From assembly GCA_044507695.1 (NCBI GenBank), contig JBIQJD010000005.1, positions 62,001 through 126,000 on the forward strand: DNA of 64,000 nucleotides. Direction: 5' to 3'. A program made the position numbers and the translations under genes. This document shows, one piece after another, positions 26,710 through 34,467 of this stretch. Each line of letters begins with the position of its first letter. The stretch's first letter is position 1. The stretch comes from JBIQJD01 sp044507695. GTDB lineage: Bacteria > Bacteroidota > Ignavibacteria > Ignavibacteriales > Ignavibacteriaceae. The notes under the pieces were generated by a model that worked only from the letters and a program-made list of their open reading frames with translations, was not told where the DNA came from and did not search any database.

Positions 26710-26730
26710 CCTGCACAAATAAAAAACCGG

Positions 26731-27681
26731 ATGCACAGAATAAAATCTTTTCTACATAATTTAAAAGCATACGATCTGGTAGTTGTTGTTTTTTTTCTTT
26801 TCCTAAGTCTGCTGAATATAGTTTATCATGAGCGTGTTGAACAATGGCAAAGTTTTATTCTTATCAACTCCGGAATTATCTTATTTGCCTTTCTGCTTGC
26901 GTATCTTGAGGAGAAGTATAACAACAGATTTGTACGAATAATTCACTACTGGTACATAGCTCCTCTTATTCTTATTACTTTTAAAGAACTATATTTTATG
27001 ATCAAGCCCATCCGCGGTGAAGACTTTGATCATTTTTTTATTGCAGCAGACCGCTGGATGTTTGGAACTGATCCTACTCATTTTCTACATCAGTTTTCTT
27101 TTCCGCTGCTTACAGAAATTCTGCAGATTGTTTACGGCATGTTTTATTTTCTGCCAATCATTCTCGCACTTGCTCTTCTGAGGAAGAAAAGATTTATTGC
27201 AACAGATTATGCTGTATTTTCAGTTATATATGGCTTCTACCTATCCTATCTAGGTTATTTTGCTCTTCCGGGAATTGGCCCGCGTTTTACAATACATAAT
27301 TTTGATACAATAAATATTGAACTGCCGGGACTTTGGCTTACAAATTTTCTAAGGGAAATGATAAACATCGGAGAATCAATTCCTGCAGGAACTCCGAATC
27401 CTGCGGAAGTAGTTCAACGGGATATTTTTCCAAGCGGGCACACAATGATAACATTGATTGTGATGTATCTTTCAGTAAAATTAAAGAGTCGTTCAAAGTA
27501 TTTTTTGCTGCCTGTTGGCGCACTGCTAATCTTTTCAACCGTTTACCTTTGGTATCATTATGTAATTGATCTGATTGGCGGTTTGTTGATGATGATGTTT
27601 TCTGTATGGTCTGGCAAGATAGTTTTTAACTGGTGGCAAAAAAGAATAGGCAAAGAAGAATTTGAATATCACAAAGCATAA
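26731..27681 (+). CDS. PAP2-superfamily membrane phosphatase/transferase
   Basis: 316 residues with about eight membrane helices. The acid phosphatase core is present: IGPRF, the FPSGHTMITLIV motif with the catalytic His, and WYHYVIDLIGGLL with the second His and Asp. The GIGPRF plus SGHT arrangement is that of the PAP2_3 / inositolphosphotransferase-like branch, which acts on lipid phosphates at the membrane. The exact substrate is unknown. It lies between rsmA and ubiE, with only 2 bases before ubiE, so it may take part in lipid or quinone-related metabolism (inference). Confidence 0.85.
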   Translation: MHRIKSFLHNLKAYDLVVVVFFLFLSLLNIVYHERVEQWQSFILINSGIILFAFLLAYLEEKYNNRFVRIIHYWYIAPLILITFKELYFMIKPIRGEDFDHFFIAADRWMFGTDPTHFLHQFSFPLLTEILQIVYGMFYFLPIILALALLRKKRFIATDYAVFSVIYGFYLSYLGYFALPGIGPRFTIHNFDTINIELPGLWLTNFLREMINIGESIPAGTPNPAEVVQRDIFPSGHTMITLIVMYLSVKLKSRSKYFLLPVGALLIFSTVYLWYHYVIDLIGGLLMMMFSVWSGKIVFNWWQKRIGKEEFEYHKA

Positions 27682-27683
27682 TA

Positions 27684-28367
27684 ATGAGTGAAAAAAAAGT
27701 ACAGGTAAAAAGAATCTTTGATTCAATAGCAGGAAGTTACGATCTGCTTAATCATCTCTTAAGTTTTGGTGTTGATAAATACTGGCGTAAAAAAGCACTT
27801 AAGCTTTCCGGAATAAATTCTGATTCAATTCTGCTTGATGTTGCCTGCGGCACCGGTGATGTTGCAATTGAAGCCAGAAAGCTCGGTGCAGTAAATATTT
27901 TTGGTGCAGATTTTTCTTTTAACATGCTTAAGCTATTCAGCAAAAAAAGTAACTGGATAACGGGCAGGACTGTTCAGCTTGTTGCAGAGAAGATGCCTAT
28001 AAAGAATAATTCGGTTACACATATTACTGTGGCATTCGGCGTAAGAAATTTTTATGATATTCAGGAAGGCTTTAATTCTTTTTTCAGAGTTTTAAAAGAA
28101 AAAGGCAAAGCAGTTATAATTGAATTCAGAATGCCTTCAAATCCCGTTTTTAAAAGTTTATATCGTTTTTATTTTAAAAGAATTCTTCCGGTTATTGGCG
28201 GAATAATTTCCGGAGACAAAGAAGCTTATAAATATCTTCCCAACTCAGTAGAAGAGTTTGATGAGAAAGTTGATATACCGGCTCTTTTAAAAAATTCCGG
28301 TTTTAAAAAGATTGATAAGTATAATTTAACTTTTGGAATTGTTCAGGTAATTATTGCTGAAAAATAA
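27684..28367 (+). CDS. ubiE: demethylmenaquinone methyltransferase
   Basis: 227 residues. The last step of menaquinone synthesis: C-methylation of demethylmenaquinone with SAM. Motifs: VKRIFDSIAGSYDLLNHLLSFGVD, the SAM loop LDVACGTGDVA, the VTVAFGVRNF-type block (ITVAFGVRNFYDI) and the PNSVEEFDEK segment, all standard in UbiE/MenG. A menaquinone role is inferred because no ubiquinone genes are expected in this lineage. A bidirectional hairpin follows the stop directly. Confidence 0.93.
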   Translation: MSEKKVQVKRIFDSIAGSYDLLNHLLSFGVDKYWRKKALKLSGINSDSILLDVACGTGDVAIEARKLGAVNIFGADFSFNMLKLFSKKSNWITGRTVQLVAEKMPIKNNSVTHITVAFGVRNFYDIQEGFNSFFRVLKEKGKAVIIEFRMPSNPVFKSLYRFYFKRILPVIGGIISGDKEAYKYLPNSVEEFDEKVDIPALLKNSGFKKIDKYNLTFGIVQVIIAEK

Positions 28368-28368
28368 A

Positions 28369-28402
28369 CGGCTGATTAATTCTTTAAAAGAAAAATCAGC
28401 CG
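28369..28402. terminator. bidirectional terminator between ubiE and a lipoprotein gene
   Basis: CGGCTGATT (28369-28377) pairs with AATCAGCCG (28394-28402). On the minus strand the stem is followed by TTTATTTTT; on the plus strand by a weaker A/T tail. It lies between two convergent genes. Confidence 0.75.
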
Positions 28403-28411
28403 CCTTAAATT

Positions 28412-29212
28412 TTAATTAAGATTGTACTCTATTAGACTTTGTGTTGTTACAGTATTTGTATCAGCAAGATCAATATTTCCACTGAACAAATTTAAAATCG
28501 TACCATTCCCCTGCCATTTAACAATTCCAACATCATCAGCTATCCAGCAGAAAGCATCATAACTTCTTGGAATAACAACAAAAGGATTTGCCGGATCATC
28601 AGGAATATTTAAAGTTAAAGTGAATTTAATTTTTGCAGCGCTAACTGTCTGCTGCCCGCTGCTCAGGTTAAGCTGAACCTGTTCATCTCCCTGGTATGCA
28701 CCTGTAATTTCAATAACTTTTAATGATAGAAGTGAACCGATTGAAGCGTTCATAACAAACACAGGCCAGCTTGAAACACTGCTGAACGGAAATGTGAACG
28801 CACGCAGCACAGAATCAATGCCAATTGTAACAGGTAAATCTGCAGGAATGAATTCAGATAAGCCTGTAGTATCAATAAAATAAAATACTCCTGTTTCTGA
28901 TTTCCAGAATAAAGATGCAGAAACTCCGGAAATGCCGGCAATAGTAATACTATCTATTTGAATTTGATATGTAGTATTTCCAACAACCTGGGTTCCCGTG
29001 TAAGTTGTTGATCTCGTTCCGGTTGTTTTGGTACCATTTGAATCTTCACGTTCGATTGCGTACTTATAATAATTTCCATCAGCATTTGGGAAGTAACCGC
29101 CTTGTGCAGGTGGAGGTGGATTCTCACCGCTGGTTGGGCTTTCCTCCTTACATGCATTAAATAAAAACGCAGCAGAAATTATTAAGGTGAAGATTGCTAA
29201 TTTGTATTTCAT
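28412..29212 (-). CDS. lipoprotein of unknown function
   Basis: 266 residues. The signal peptide ends in LFNAC with Cys 21 as the lipidation site, followed by a proline-rich linker (ENPPPPAQGG). The body is beta-rich: YFPNADGNYYKYAIERE, a TTYTGTQVVGNTTY strand pair and a later YDAFCWIADDVGIVKWQG segment. Similar 'PNADGNYWKY' lipoproteins occur widely in this lineage without known function. Its ATG overlaps the TGA stop of rdgB (ATGA), so the two are translationally coupled. Probably anchored in the outer or inner membrane facing the periplasm or surface. Confidence 0.75.
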   Translation of the reverse strand: MKYKLAIFTLIISAAFLFNACKEESPTSGENPPPPAQGGYFPNADGNYYKYAIEREDSNGTKTTGTRSTTYTGTQVVGNTTYQIQIDSITIAGISGVSASLFWKSETGVFYFIDTTGLSEFIPADLPVTIGIDSVLRAFTFPFSSVSSWPVFVMNASIGSLLSLKVIEITGAYQGDEQVQLNLSSGQQTVSAAKIKFTLTLNIPDDPANPFVVIPRSYDAFCWIADDVGIVKWQGNGTILNLFSGNIDLADTNTVTTQSLIEYNLN

Positions 29213-29796
29213 AGTTCCATCCGTTTTGTTAATAAATATTTCAATTTTTTAAATGCTTCAGCTCTGTGGCTGATTTTATTTTTCTCTTCAAGATCGATTT
29301 CTGCAAGTGTTAACGATTGATTATGCGGAATGAATAATGGATCATAACCAAAGCCATTTTCACCACGCGGCTCTTTTATGATTTTGCCTTTCAGTTCACC
29401 CTTTGTAACAATGAATTCATTTCCATCAAAGTATGCGGCAGTACAAACAAACTGCGCGTGATGCGGCTCCGGTTGTTTTTCAAGTTCAAAAAGAAGTTTT
29501 ATGTTATTATCAAAATCAGATGCATATTTCCCTGCATATCTTGCCGAATAAACGCCGGGCTTTCCGCTTAATTGCTCAACTTCCAAACCAGAATCATCAC
29601 CTATTGAAGGTAAGCCCGAAAATTTAAATGCAGCTTCAGCCTTAATGCTTGCATTCTCTTCAAAGGTTGAACCGATTTCTTCAATCTCAGCAAAACCATC
29701 AATGTCATTTAATGAAATGATCTCGAATTGATCACCCAATATTTTTTTTACCTCTTTAATTTTTCCTTTATTCCTTGAAGCGAAAACTATTTTCAT
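29209..29796 (-). CDS. rdgB: XTP/dITP diphosphatase
   Basis: 195 residues. It hydrolyses non-canonical purine triphosphates (dITP, XTP) to monophosphates, keeping them out of DNA. Motifs of the Ham1/RdgB family: FASRNKGKIKEVKKIL, SIGDDSGLEVEQL, PGVYSARYAG, FGYDPLFIP and SHRAEAFKKL. The stop overlaps the start of the downstream lipoprotein gene. Confidence 0.94.
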   Translation of the reverse strand: MKIVFASRNKGKIKEVKKILGDQFEIISLNDIDGFAEIEEIGSTFEENASIKAEAAFKFSGLPSIGDDSGLEVEQLSGKPGVYSARYAGKYASDFDNNIKLLFELEKQPEPHHAQFVCTAAYFDGNEFIVTKGELKGKIIKEPRGENGFGYDPLFIPHNQSLTLAEIDLEEKNKISHRAEAFKKLKYLLTKRMEL

Positions 29797-29914
29797 ACTT
29801 TATACTTTATTTACAAATTAGTGAACACATTTTTCCGCAGAATACATTGAAGTATAAAAATTTTATTCTTATTCAGAAAAGAAATTTCAGGTCCTGCGGA
29901 TTGCTCAGATAAAA

Positions 29915-30298
29915 TTATTTTTCCTGCAATCGTTCATCATTTCCGATTGCAGAAGATTCATTCAAAAGATCTTCCATCACCTCAAAAGCATACCTAAGAT
30001 GCGGAATTACAATTGAGCCGCCAACTATCAGCGCAATGTTAAAAGTTTCAAGAAGTTCATCCTTGCTTGCACCTTCCTGAATTGAGCGATCGATATGATA
30101 GAAGATGCAGTCATTGCAGCGCAGCACCATTGAAGCTGCTAATCCCATCAGTTCCTTTGTTTTTACCGGAAGTGCTCCATCAATGTAAGCTTTGTTATCC
30201 AGCGCAAAAAATTTATTAAAATCCCTGAATCCAGAATTTAAAATTTTATCGTTCATTTCAGCCCGGTATTTCCGGGTTTGTGTAACAGTCTTTTTCAT
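29915..30298 (-). CDS. carboxymuconolactone decarboxylase / AhpD-like protein
   Basis: 127 residues, helical. The LRCNDCIFYHIDRSIQEGAS segment carries a C-x2-C pair and a following His, the redox and proton-relay centre of AhpD-like members. A helix (TFNIALIVGGSIVIPHLRYAFEVMED) completes the fold. AhpD-like proteins act as thiol peroxidase partners; other family members are decarboxylases, so only the family can be assigned. An in-frame ATG 14 codons later is a possible alternative start. It stands alone, with about 120 bases between it and rdgB. Confidence 0.82.
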   Translation of the reverse strand: MKKTVTQTRKYRAEMNDKILNSGFRDFNKFFALDNKAYIDGALPVKTKELMGLAASMVLRCNDCIFYHIDRSIQEGASKDELLETFNIALIVGGSIVIPHLRYAFEVMEDLLNESSAIGNDERLQEK

Positions 30299-30406
30299 TT
30301 TGCATCCGGTTTTAATTACAAATTTAGTAAAACATAATTGATGTGAAAAATGATATAATTAATATTGTGAAATGAAATAACGGAAAGCAGATTTAAAATG
30401 AAAAAT

Positions 30407-30438
30407 CTGTGCTTCTTTGTGTGAATAATGAAGCACAG
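30407..30438 (-). terminator. terminator after the DUF2911 gene
   Basis: CTGTGCTTC (30407-30415) pairs with GAAGCACAG (30430-30438). Read on the minus strand the stem is followed by ATTTTTCATTTT, a U-rich tail. It lies 10 bases after the stop at 30448. Confidence 0.75.
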
Positions 30439-30447
30439 AGTAAAAAA

Positions 30448-31497
30448 TTAATTTGAAGCTAAAACTTTTAGTGTGTCATTAATTCTTTTTTTCTGAGTAT
30501 CATCCTGTACCATTTTAAGTGCTTTGTTGTAATACTCAATAGCAAGATCAGTTTCACCTTTGTTCATGTAACCTTCAGCAAGGCTGTCATACGCATTCCA
30601 TGATTCAGGATATTTTTCAACATTCATTTTAAATACAGATATTGCTTTATCAATTTGATTATTCTGAAGAAGCATATATCCGTAATTATTAATCTCCGCT
30701 TCATTAGCAAGAGTTAAAGCTTCATTCATTAATGCTTCGGCTTCATTATGATTTCCATTCAGCTCTGCCAATCTGCTTTTTGTAGCAAGATTAGAAAAAT
30801 TTCTGTTAAGCCGGATTGATTTATCAACCCATTCTGAAGCTTTATCAAGATGAGTTTTATTATTCACACAGTAAGCTGCTGCCTGATTGTGCGGCTGCCA
30901 GAAAAACTGATTCAATCCACGCAGACTTTCTTCAAATTTCTTTACAACAATTGTGTGTACATCAACCTCAATTTCAATCGGAACTTTCAATTTTTCCCAG
31001 TGCATAACAAGCGTTGTTCTCATCGGTTCAGAAGTTTCAAACATATAGTTCAGATATTCAATTTCCTCAGAAGAAACAGGTATAGCTTTAAATCTTAAAA
31101 AATCATCTTCTTCACGATACCCAAAACTTCCCCAGCCTTTGGAAAATTTGTTTAAAATGATTGTCCATTCTTTTTCAGTTGGAATCATGTGCAAACCGTA
31201 AGAACCGGCTGGAACAGTTTTGCCTGCAATCTTAACATCATCTGAAAAAGTGATTGTTGTATTTTCATTTGCGCCGGCACGCCATACGGTATTATAAGGA
31301 ACAAGCTTTCCCCAAACTTCTCTTCCTTTTATTGCAGGACGATGATATGAAACGGTAATATCAGTAAGCCCTATTCTTTGCATTACTTTAGCTTCCTGGC
31401 TCAAATCAGGAAGACTTAACGGCTGTTGGGCGTTAATTGAGTTAGCAAGAAAAAACAGCAAAATAAGTGAAACAAGAAATGTGAATTTTGTTTTCAT
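30448..31497 (-). CDS. secreted DUF2911 protein with C-terminal TPR repeats
   Basis: 349 residues. A signal peptide (cleavage near INA-QQ) precedes a DUF2911 domain at about 24-175: VMQRIGLTDITVSYHRP, KGREVWGKLVPYNTVWRAGANE, and KTVPAGSYGLHMIPTEKEW. The C-terminal 150 residues are TPR-like helix pairs (DKASEWVDKSIRLN, NQIDKAISVFKMNVEKYPESW, TDLAIEYYNKALKMV). The domain combination is frequent in Bacteroidota, with no known function. The ribosome binding site AGGAGT lies in a possible 5' hairpin. Confidence 0.85.
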   Translation of the reverse strand: MKTKFTFLVSLILLFFLANSINAQQPLSLPDLSQEAKVMQRIGLTDITVSYHRPAIKGREVWGKLVPYNTVWRAGANENTTITFSDDVKIAGKTVPAGSYGLHMIPTEKEWTIILNKFSKGWGSFGYREEDDFLRFKAIPVSSEEIEYLNYMFETSEPMRTTLVMHWEKLKVPIEIEVDVHTIVVKKFEESLRGLNQFFWQPHNQAAAYCVNNKTHLDKASEWVDKSIRLNRNFSNLATKSRLAELNGNHNEAEALMNEALTLANEAEINNYGYMLLQNNQIDKAISVFKMNVEKYPESWNAYDSLAEGYMNKGETDLAIEYYNKALKMVQDDTQKKRINDTLKVLASN

Positions 31498-31501
31498 AAT
31501 T

Positions 31502-31543
31502 ACTCCTGTTTAAAAGGTTTATTAAAATCTAATAAATAGGAGT
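31502..31543 (-). promoter_or_regulatory. possible 5' leader hairpin covering the DUF2911 ribosome binding site
   Basis: In the minus-strand leader, ACTCCT (31543-31538) is complementary to the ribosome binding site AGGAGT (31507-31502), with a perfect TTTATTA/TAATAAA hairpin between them. Pairing would hide the ribosome binding site. The outer stem is only six pairs. Confidence 0.3.
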
Positions 31544-31615
31544 GAGTAACGAAACTCAGTTTTTCGCTGGAAGTATTTTTCCGGAAAGCAAAAAAGAAAT
31601 TACATTTTAGTTTAA

Positions 31616-33343
31616 TTATTCTTCTGTAATTTCCTTTATCCAATTGCTCATTAATTCCAGCATCTTTGGTGATGTTGTCTCAGTAATCTGCGCGTATTCT
31701 GTTGGCAAACCTGTTTCTGCTTCCTGAAATAAATGATTGAGCCCGGGAAGCACAACTACTTTAAATTCGCTGTTACTTTTTTCAAGAGCTTTTTTCATTT
31801 CAGGTTCATTCTGGGATGGTGGAACCTGCAAATCCTTCTCACCAAAAATTGCAAGTACGGGAACATCAAGATTTTCCAATGCGGGGCGTGGATCATACTT
31901 TACAAAATACCTGAACCACGGACTAAGAATAAGTTTTTTCATCTGTTCAAAGGATGCCCGGGAATGTTCTGGTTTGTTTTTTTCTTCTTCTGATAATCCC
32001 GAAACCTCTGCTTCATAAAGGGAGTTTAGTTTCATATCAATTTCAACACTGTCTTTGCTATCAATAATTACCTGATATATCTTACTATTCATTTCATAAC
32101 TTTTTTCAAGCTGTTCTTTTGTTGCTCCCATCTTTTCAGAAATTAAGTGTGATTGAAGAAGCAGTATATCCCTTCCGGGAACTGCCGGGCCAGCAGCAAG
32201 AATTATAAACGCAACATCATCTGAATTGTTAGCAGCAGCAGGAGCAACTATTCCGCCTTCGCTATGCCCGATCAATCCAATTTTATTTTTATTAACTTCA
32301 TTACGAGATTTAAGATATTTTACCGCGGATAAAACATCCGATTCAAAATCCTTTGTTGTGGCAGAACCAAAATCACCTGTTGATTCACCAGCGCCGCGGT
32401 CATCAAATCTTAAAACTGCAATGCCTTTTCTTGTTAAATGATCAGCCCAGATGAGAAATGGTTTGTGGCCAAGCAATTCTTCATCTCTGTTCTGCATTCC
32501 TGAGCCACTTATTAATATCACCGCGGGAAAATTATTTCCCTCTTTCGGATATGTAAAAGTTCCTGCCAGGGAAATACCGGCTTCCGAATTTTCAAACTTT
32601 ACCTGTTCTTCATTATAAGGATAAGGTTTAACAGGTTCCTGTGTGCGTACAGGCTTCTCAATCGTTTCGTTTTGTTCCAGTTCCAATGGAAATACAGTAC
32701 CTGCCTGTTTCCACTCTCCAATTAATTTTGTTTCATCATCATTAAACTTTGCAGTGAACACTCCATTTATTAATGGGAAAGAAGCGTACACACTATCTTT
32801 TCCATAAACCACTTTTTCTCCAATGAAACCGCCTACACCTTGATCAGGACTATCAAGATAAACGCCGATGGTGTCATTCTGATCTTTAAAGAATCTGAAT
32901 ACTAATCTTAATTCTGCCGCACCTGTTTTTAATTTTCCCTGCCAGATTGCAAAAAAGTTTTCTTTGGTTTCACCATCAGTTTTTTCTGAAAGAACTAAAG
33001 GCAAAGACATGCCGCCTTGTTTCCATGTGCCGGTAATAGTTTTAAATTGTTCATCAACTGTTCCGTAGAACGAACCCATTATAGAAGGAAAATTGATTGA
33101 TATATTTTTCCCATCAAATGTTGTGCTGTCTCCGGGAATTCCTTTTACATTTTGATCAGGGCTGTCCATTGCAGATGATAATTTTCCCTCATCTATTTTG
33201 GTTATATGAAGTACCAGTCTTAACTCTGCGGCACCTGTATTAAGTTTCCCTTCCCAGGATTTAACAATAGAATCCTCATTCTGTGCATTAATCTGAATGA
33301 AAGCAAAAAATAAGATTGTAATAATCAGGTAAAATTGTTTCAT
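31616..33343 (-). CDS. exported alpha/beta hydrolase with duplicated N-terminal domain
   Basis: 575 residues. After the signal peptide (cleavage near INA-QN), two homologous domains of about 90 residues follow (29-120 and 133-224). Both share W-x-GKL-x-TGAAELRLV, the D/M-DSPDQ motif and a G-x-WKQ-x-G end. A hydrolase domain from about 248 to 575 has the nucleophile elbow GLIGHSEGG, an acid in FGEKDLQVPP and the His in LPGLNHLF. The hydrolase part resembles periplasmic esterase or peptidase-like proteins of Bacteroidota. The paired beta domains probably bind substrate or help localisation (inference). Confidence 0.87.
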   Translation of the reverse strand: MKQFYLIITILFFAFIQINAQNEDSIVKSWEGKLNTGAAELRLVLHITKIDEGKLSSAMDSPDQNVKGIPGDSTTFDGKNISINFPSIMGSFYGTVDEQFKTITGTWKQGGMSLPLVLSEKTDGETKENFFAIWQGKLKTGAAELRLVFRFFKDQNDTIGVYLDSPDQGVGGFIGEKVVYGKDSVYASFPLINGVFTAKFNDDETKLIGEWKQAGTVFPLELEQNETIEKPVRTQEPVKPYPYNEEQVKFENSEAGISLAGTFTYPKEGNNFPAVILISGSGMQNRDEELLGHKPFLIWADHLTRKGIAVLRFDDRGAGESTGDFGSATTKDFESDVLSAVKYLKSRNEVNKNKIGLIGHSEGGIVAPAAANNSDDVAFIILAAGPAVPGRDILLLQSHLISEKMGATKEQLEKSYEMNSKIYQVIIDSKDSVEIDMKLNSLYEAEVSGLSEEEKNKPEHSRASFEQMKKLILSPWFRYFVKYDPRPALENLDVPVLAIFGEKDLQVPPSQNEPEMKKALEKSNSEFKVVVLPGLNHLFQEAETGLPTEYAQITETTSPKMLELMSNWIKEITEE

Positions 33344-33361
33344 CTGAAATCCCTTAAATTT

Positions 33362-33871
33362 TTAGTTTTTTTCCTTCAACATAAAGAAAGCATAGATACT
33401 GAGAGCAAATGCTACAATTGCCTGAATGTATAATGGTGTTGAAACCAAACTACCGCTCATTGCTCCGGCTTGCAGTAAAATGTATTTAACTGAATAATAA
33501 AAAATCTTACTTGCAGCAATACTAACAAGCATTGTAATAAAAACATTTTTTATTCTTTTGGAGATAAGAATGAACAGAAAAACATTAAACAGAAGTTCTG
33601 ATGTAATTAATAACGATTTAATTACCGATGGGTGTGATGCAATTAAAAAAGAAAACAGAGGCAGCGTCAGCGCAATTAAATAAGAATTGGTTTTTCCAAA
33701 ATGAATTAGTGAAAGAATAATCACAAGCCGCATCGGCTCAACTAAGTAAACCGGAAAACTAAGCATGTGAGATAGTGCAGGAACGAAATACACGAAGGCG
33801 ATAGCTAGTATATCAAAGATTACCGCTTTAACTTTTTCTGTTCCGGTTTTAACTGATAAAGTATTTTCCAC
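33362..33871 (-). CDS. polytopic membrane protein of unknown function
   Basis: 169 residues with about five membrane helices and few charges. The stretch FVYFVPALSHMLSFPVYLVEP followed by RLVIILSLIHFGKTNSY recalls small substrate-binding membrane proteins (ECF transporter S components), but no family can be fixed. The start is GTG at 33871. It is 18 bases upstream of the hydrolase gene and may be co-transcribed with it. Confidence 0.65.
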   Translation of the reverse strand: MENTLSVKTGTEKVKAVIFDILAIAFVYFVPALSHMLSFPVYLVEPMRLVIILSLIHFGKTNSYLIALTLPLFSFLIASHPSVIKSLLITSELLFNVFLFILISKRIKNVFITMLVSIAASKIFYYSVKYILLQAGAMSGSLVSTPLYIQAIVAFALSIYAFFMLKEKN

Positions 33872-33991
33872 TTTGCATCAATAAATTATTTTTCACCTGT
33901 GAATATAATCTAATTTAATTTTTGATGCAGATTTTTTAACCAATCAGTTGTGATCAGTTCAGAAATTCTTTTAAAAATCTTATAACACAGA

Positions 33992-34447
33992 TTATTTCTC
34001 AGTTAAAATATATCCTGCAATTTCATAAGTAATTCTTTCCCATTCATTAATAGGCGATTCCCAATTCCTGTCATTCGCTCTCCGCAGATAAATCATCTGA
34101 GAAATATGATAAAGATAGTGCTGCGCTGCATGTAAAATTAATTCAGCATGGGATGATTGAATTTCCTGAGTTATAAAATCCTCAAACTGCTGATGCTGAA
34201 TTTTTAATAATGATAAAATTTCTTCAGCATTTTGATCTTCAGGATCATCAACAATTTTTTGCAAAGATAGTTTTGATAAGAAGGAATTATCAACCCTGAT
34301 AAGATGCCTGCACATTTCCTTTATTGAACGTGATTCAGGTGCAGGTTTCCAGGCAAATTGTTCTTCAGTGATTCCTTCAATTGTTTTGAAAAGAAGTACA
34401 GAACAGGAATGATAAATTTCAAATACTTGTGGATTTTGACTGCTCAT
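33992..34447 (-). CDS. DinB-family protein
   Basis: 151 residues, all helical. The family pattern is visible: an early EQFAWKPAPESRSIKEMCRHLIRVDNSF helix pair with one metal His, and a late ILHAAQHYLYHISQMIYLRR helix with two further His (HAAQHYLYH). DinB proteins are four-helix-bundle metal proteins, some of which are thiol-dependent transferases; the reaction here is unknown. It begins 20 bases after the opdB gene stop. Confidence 0.85.
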   Translation of the reverse strand: MSSQNPQVFEIYHSCSVLLFKTIEGITEEQFAWKPAPESRSIKEMCRHLIRVDNSFLSKLSLQKIVDDPEDQNAEEILSLLKIQHQQFEDFITQEIQSSHAELILHAAQHYLYHISQMIYLRRANDRNWESPINEWERITYEIAGYILTEK

Positions 34448-34467
34448 AAATTTTATCCGTTGATTTT

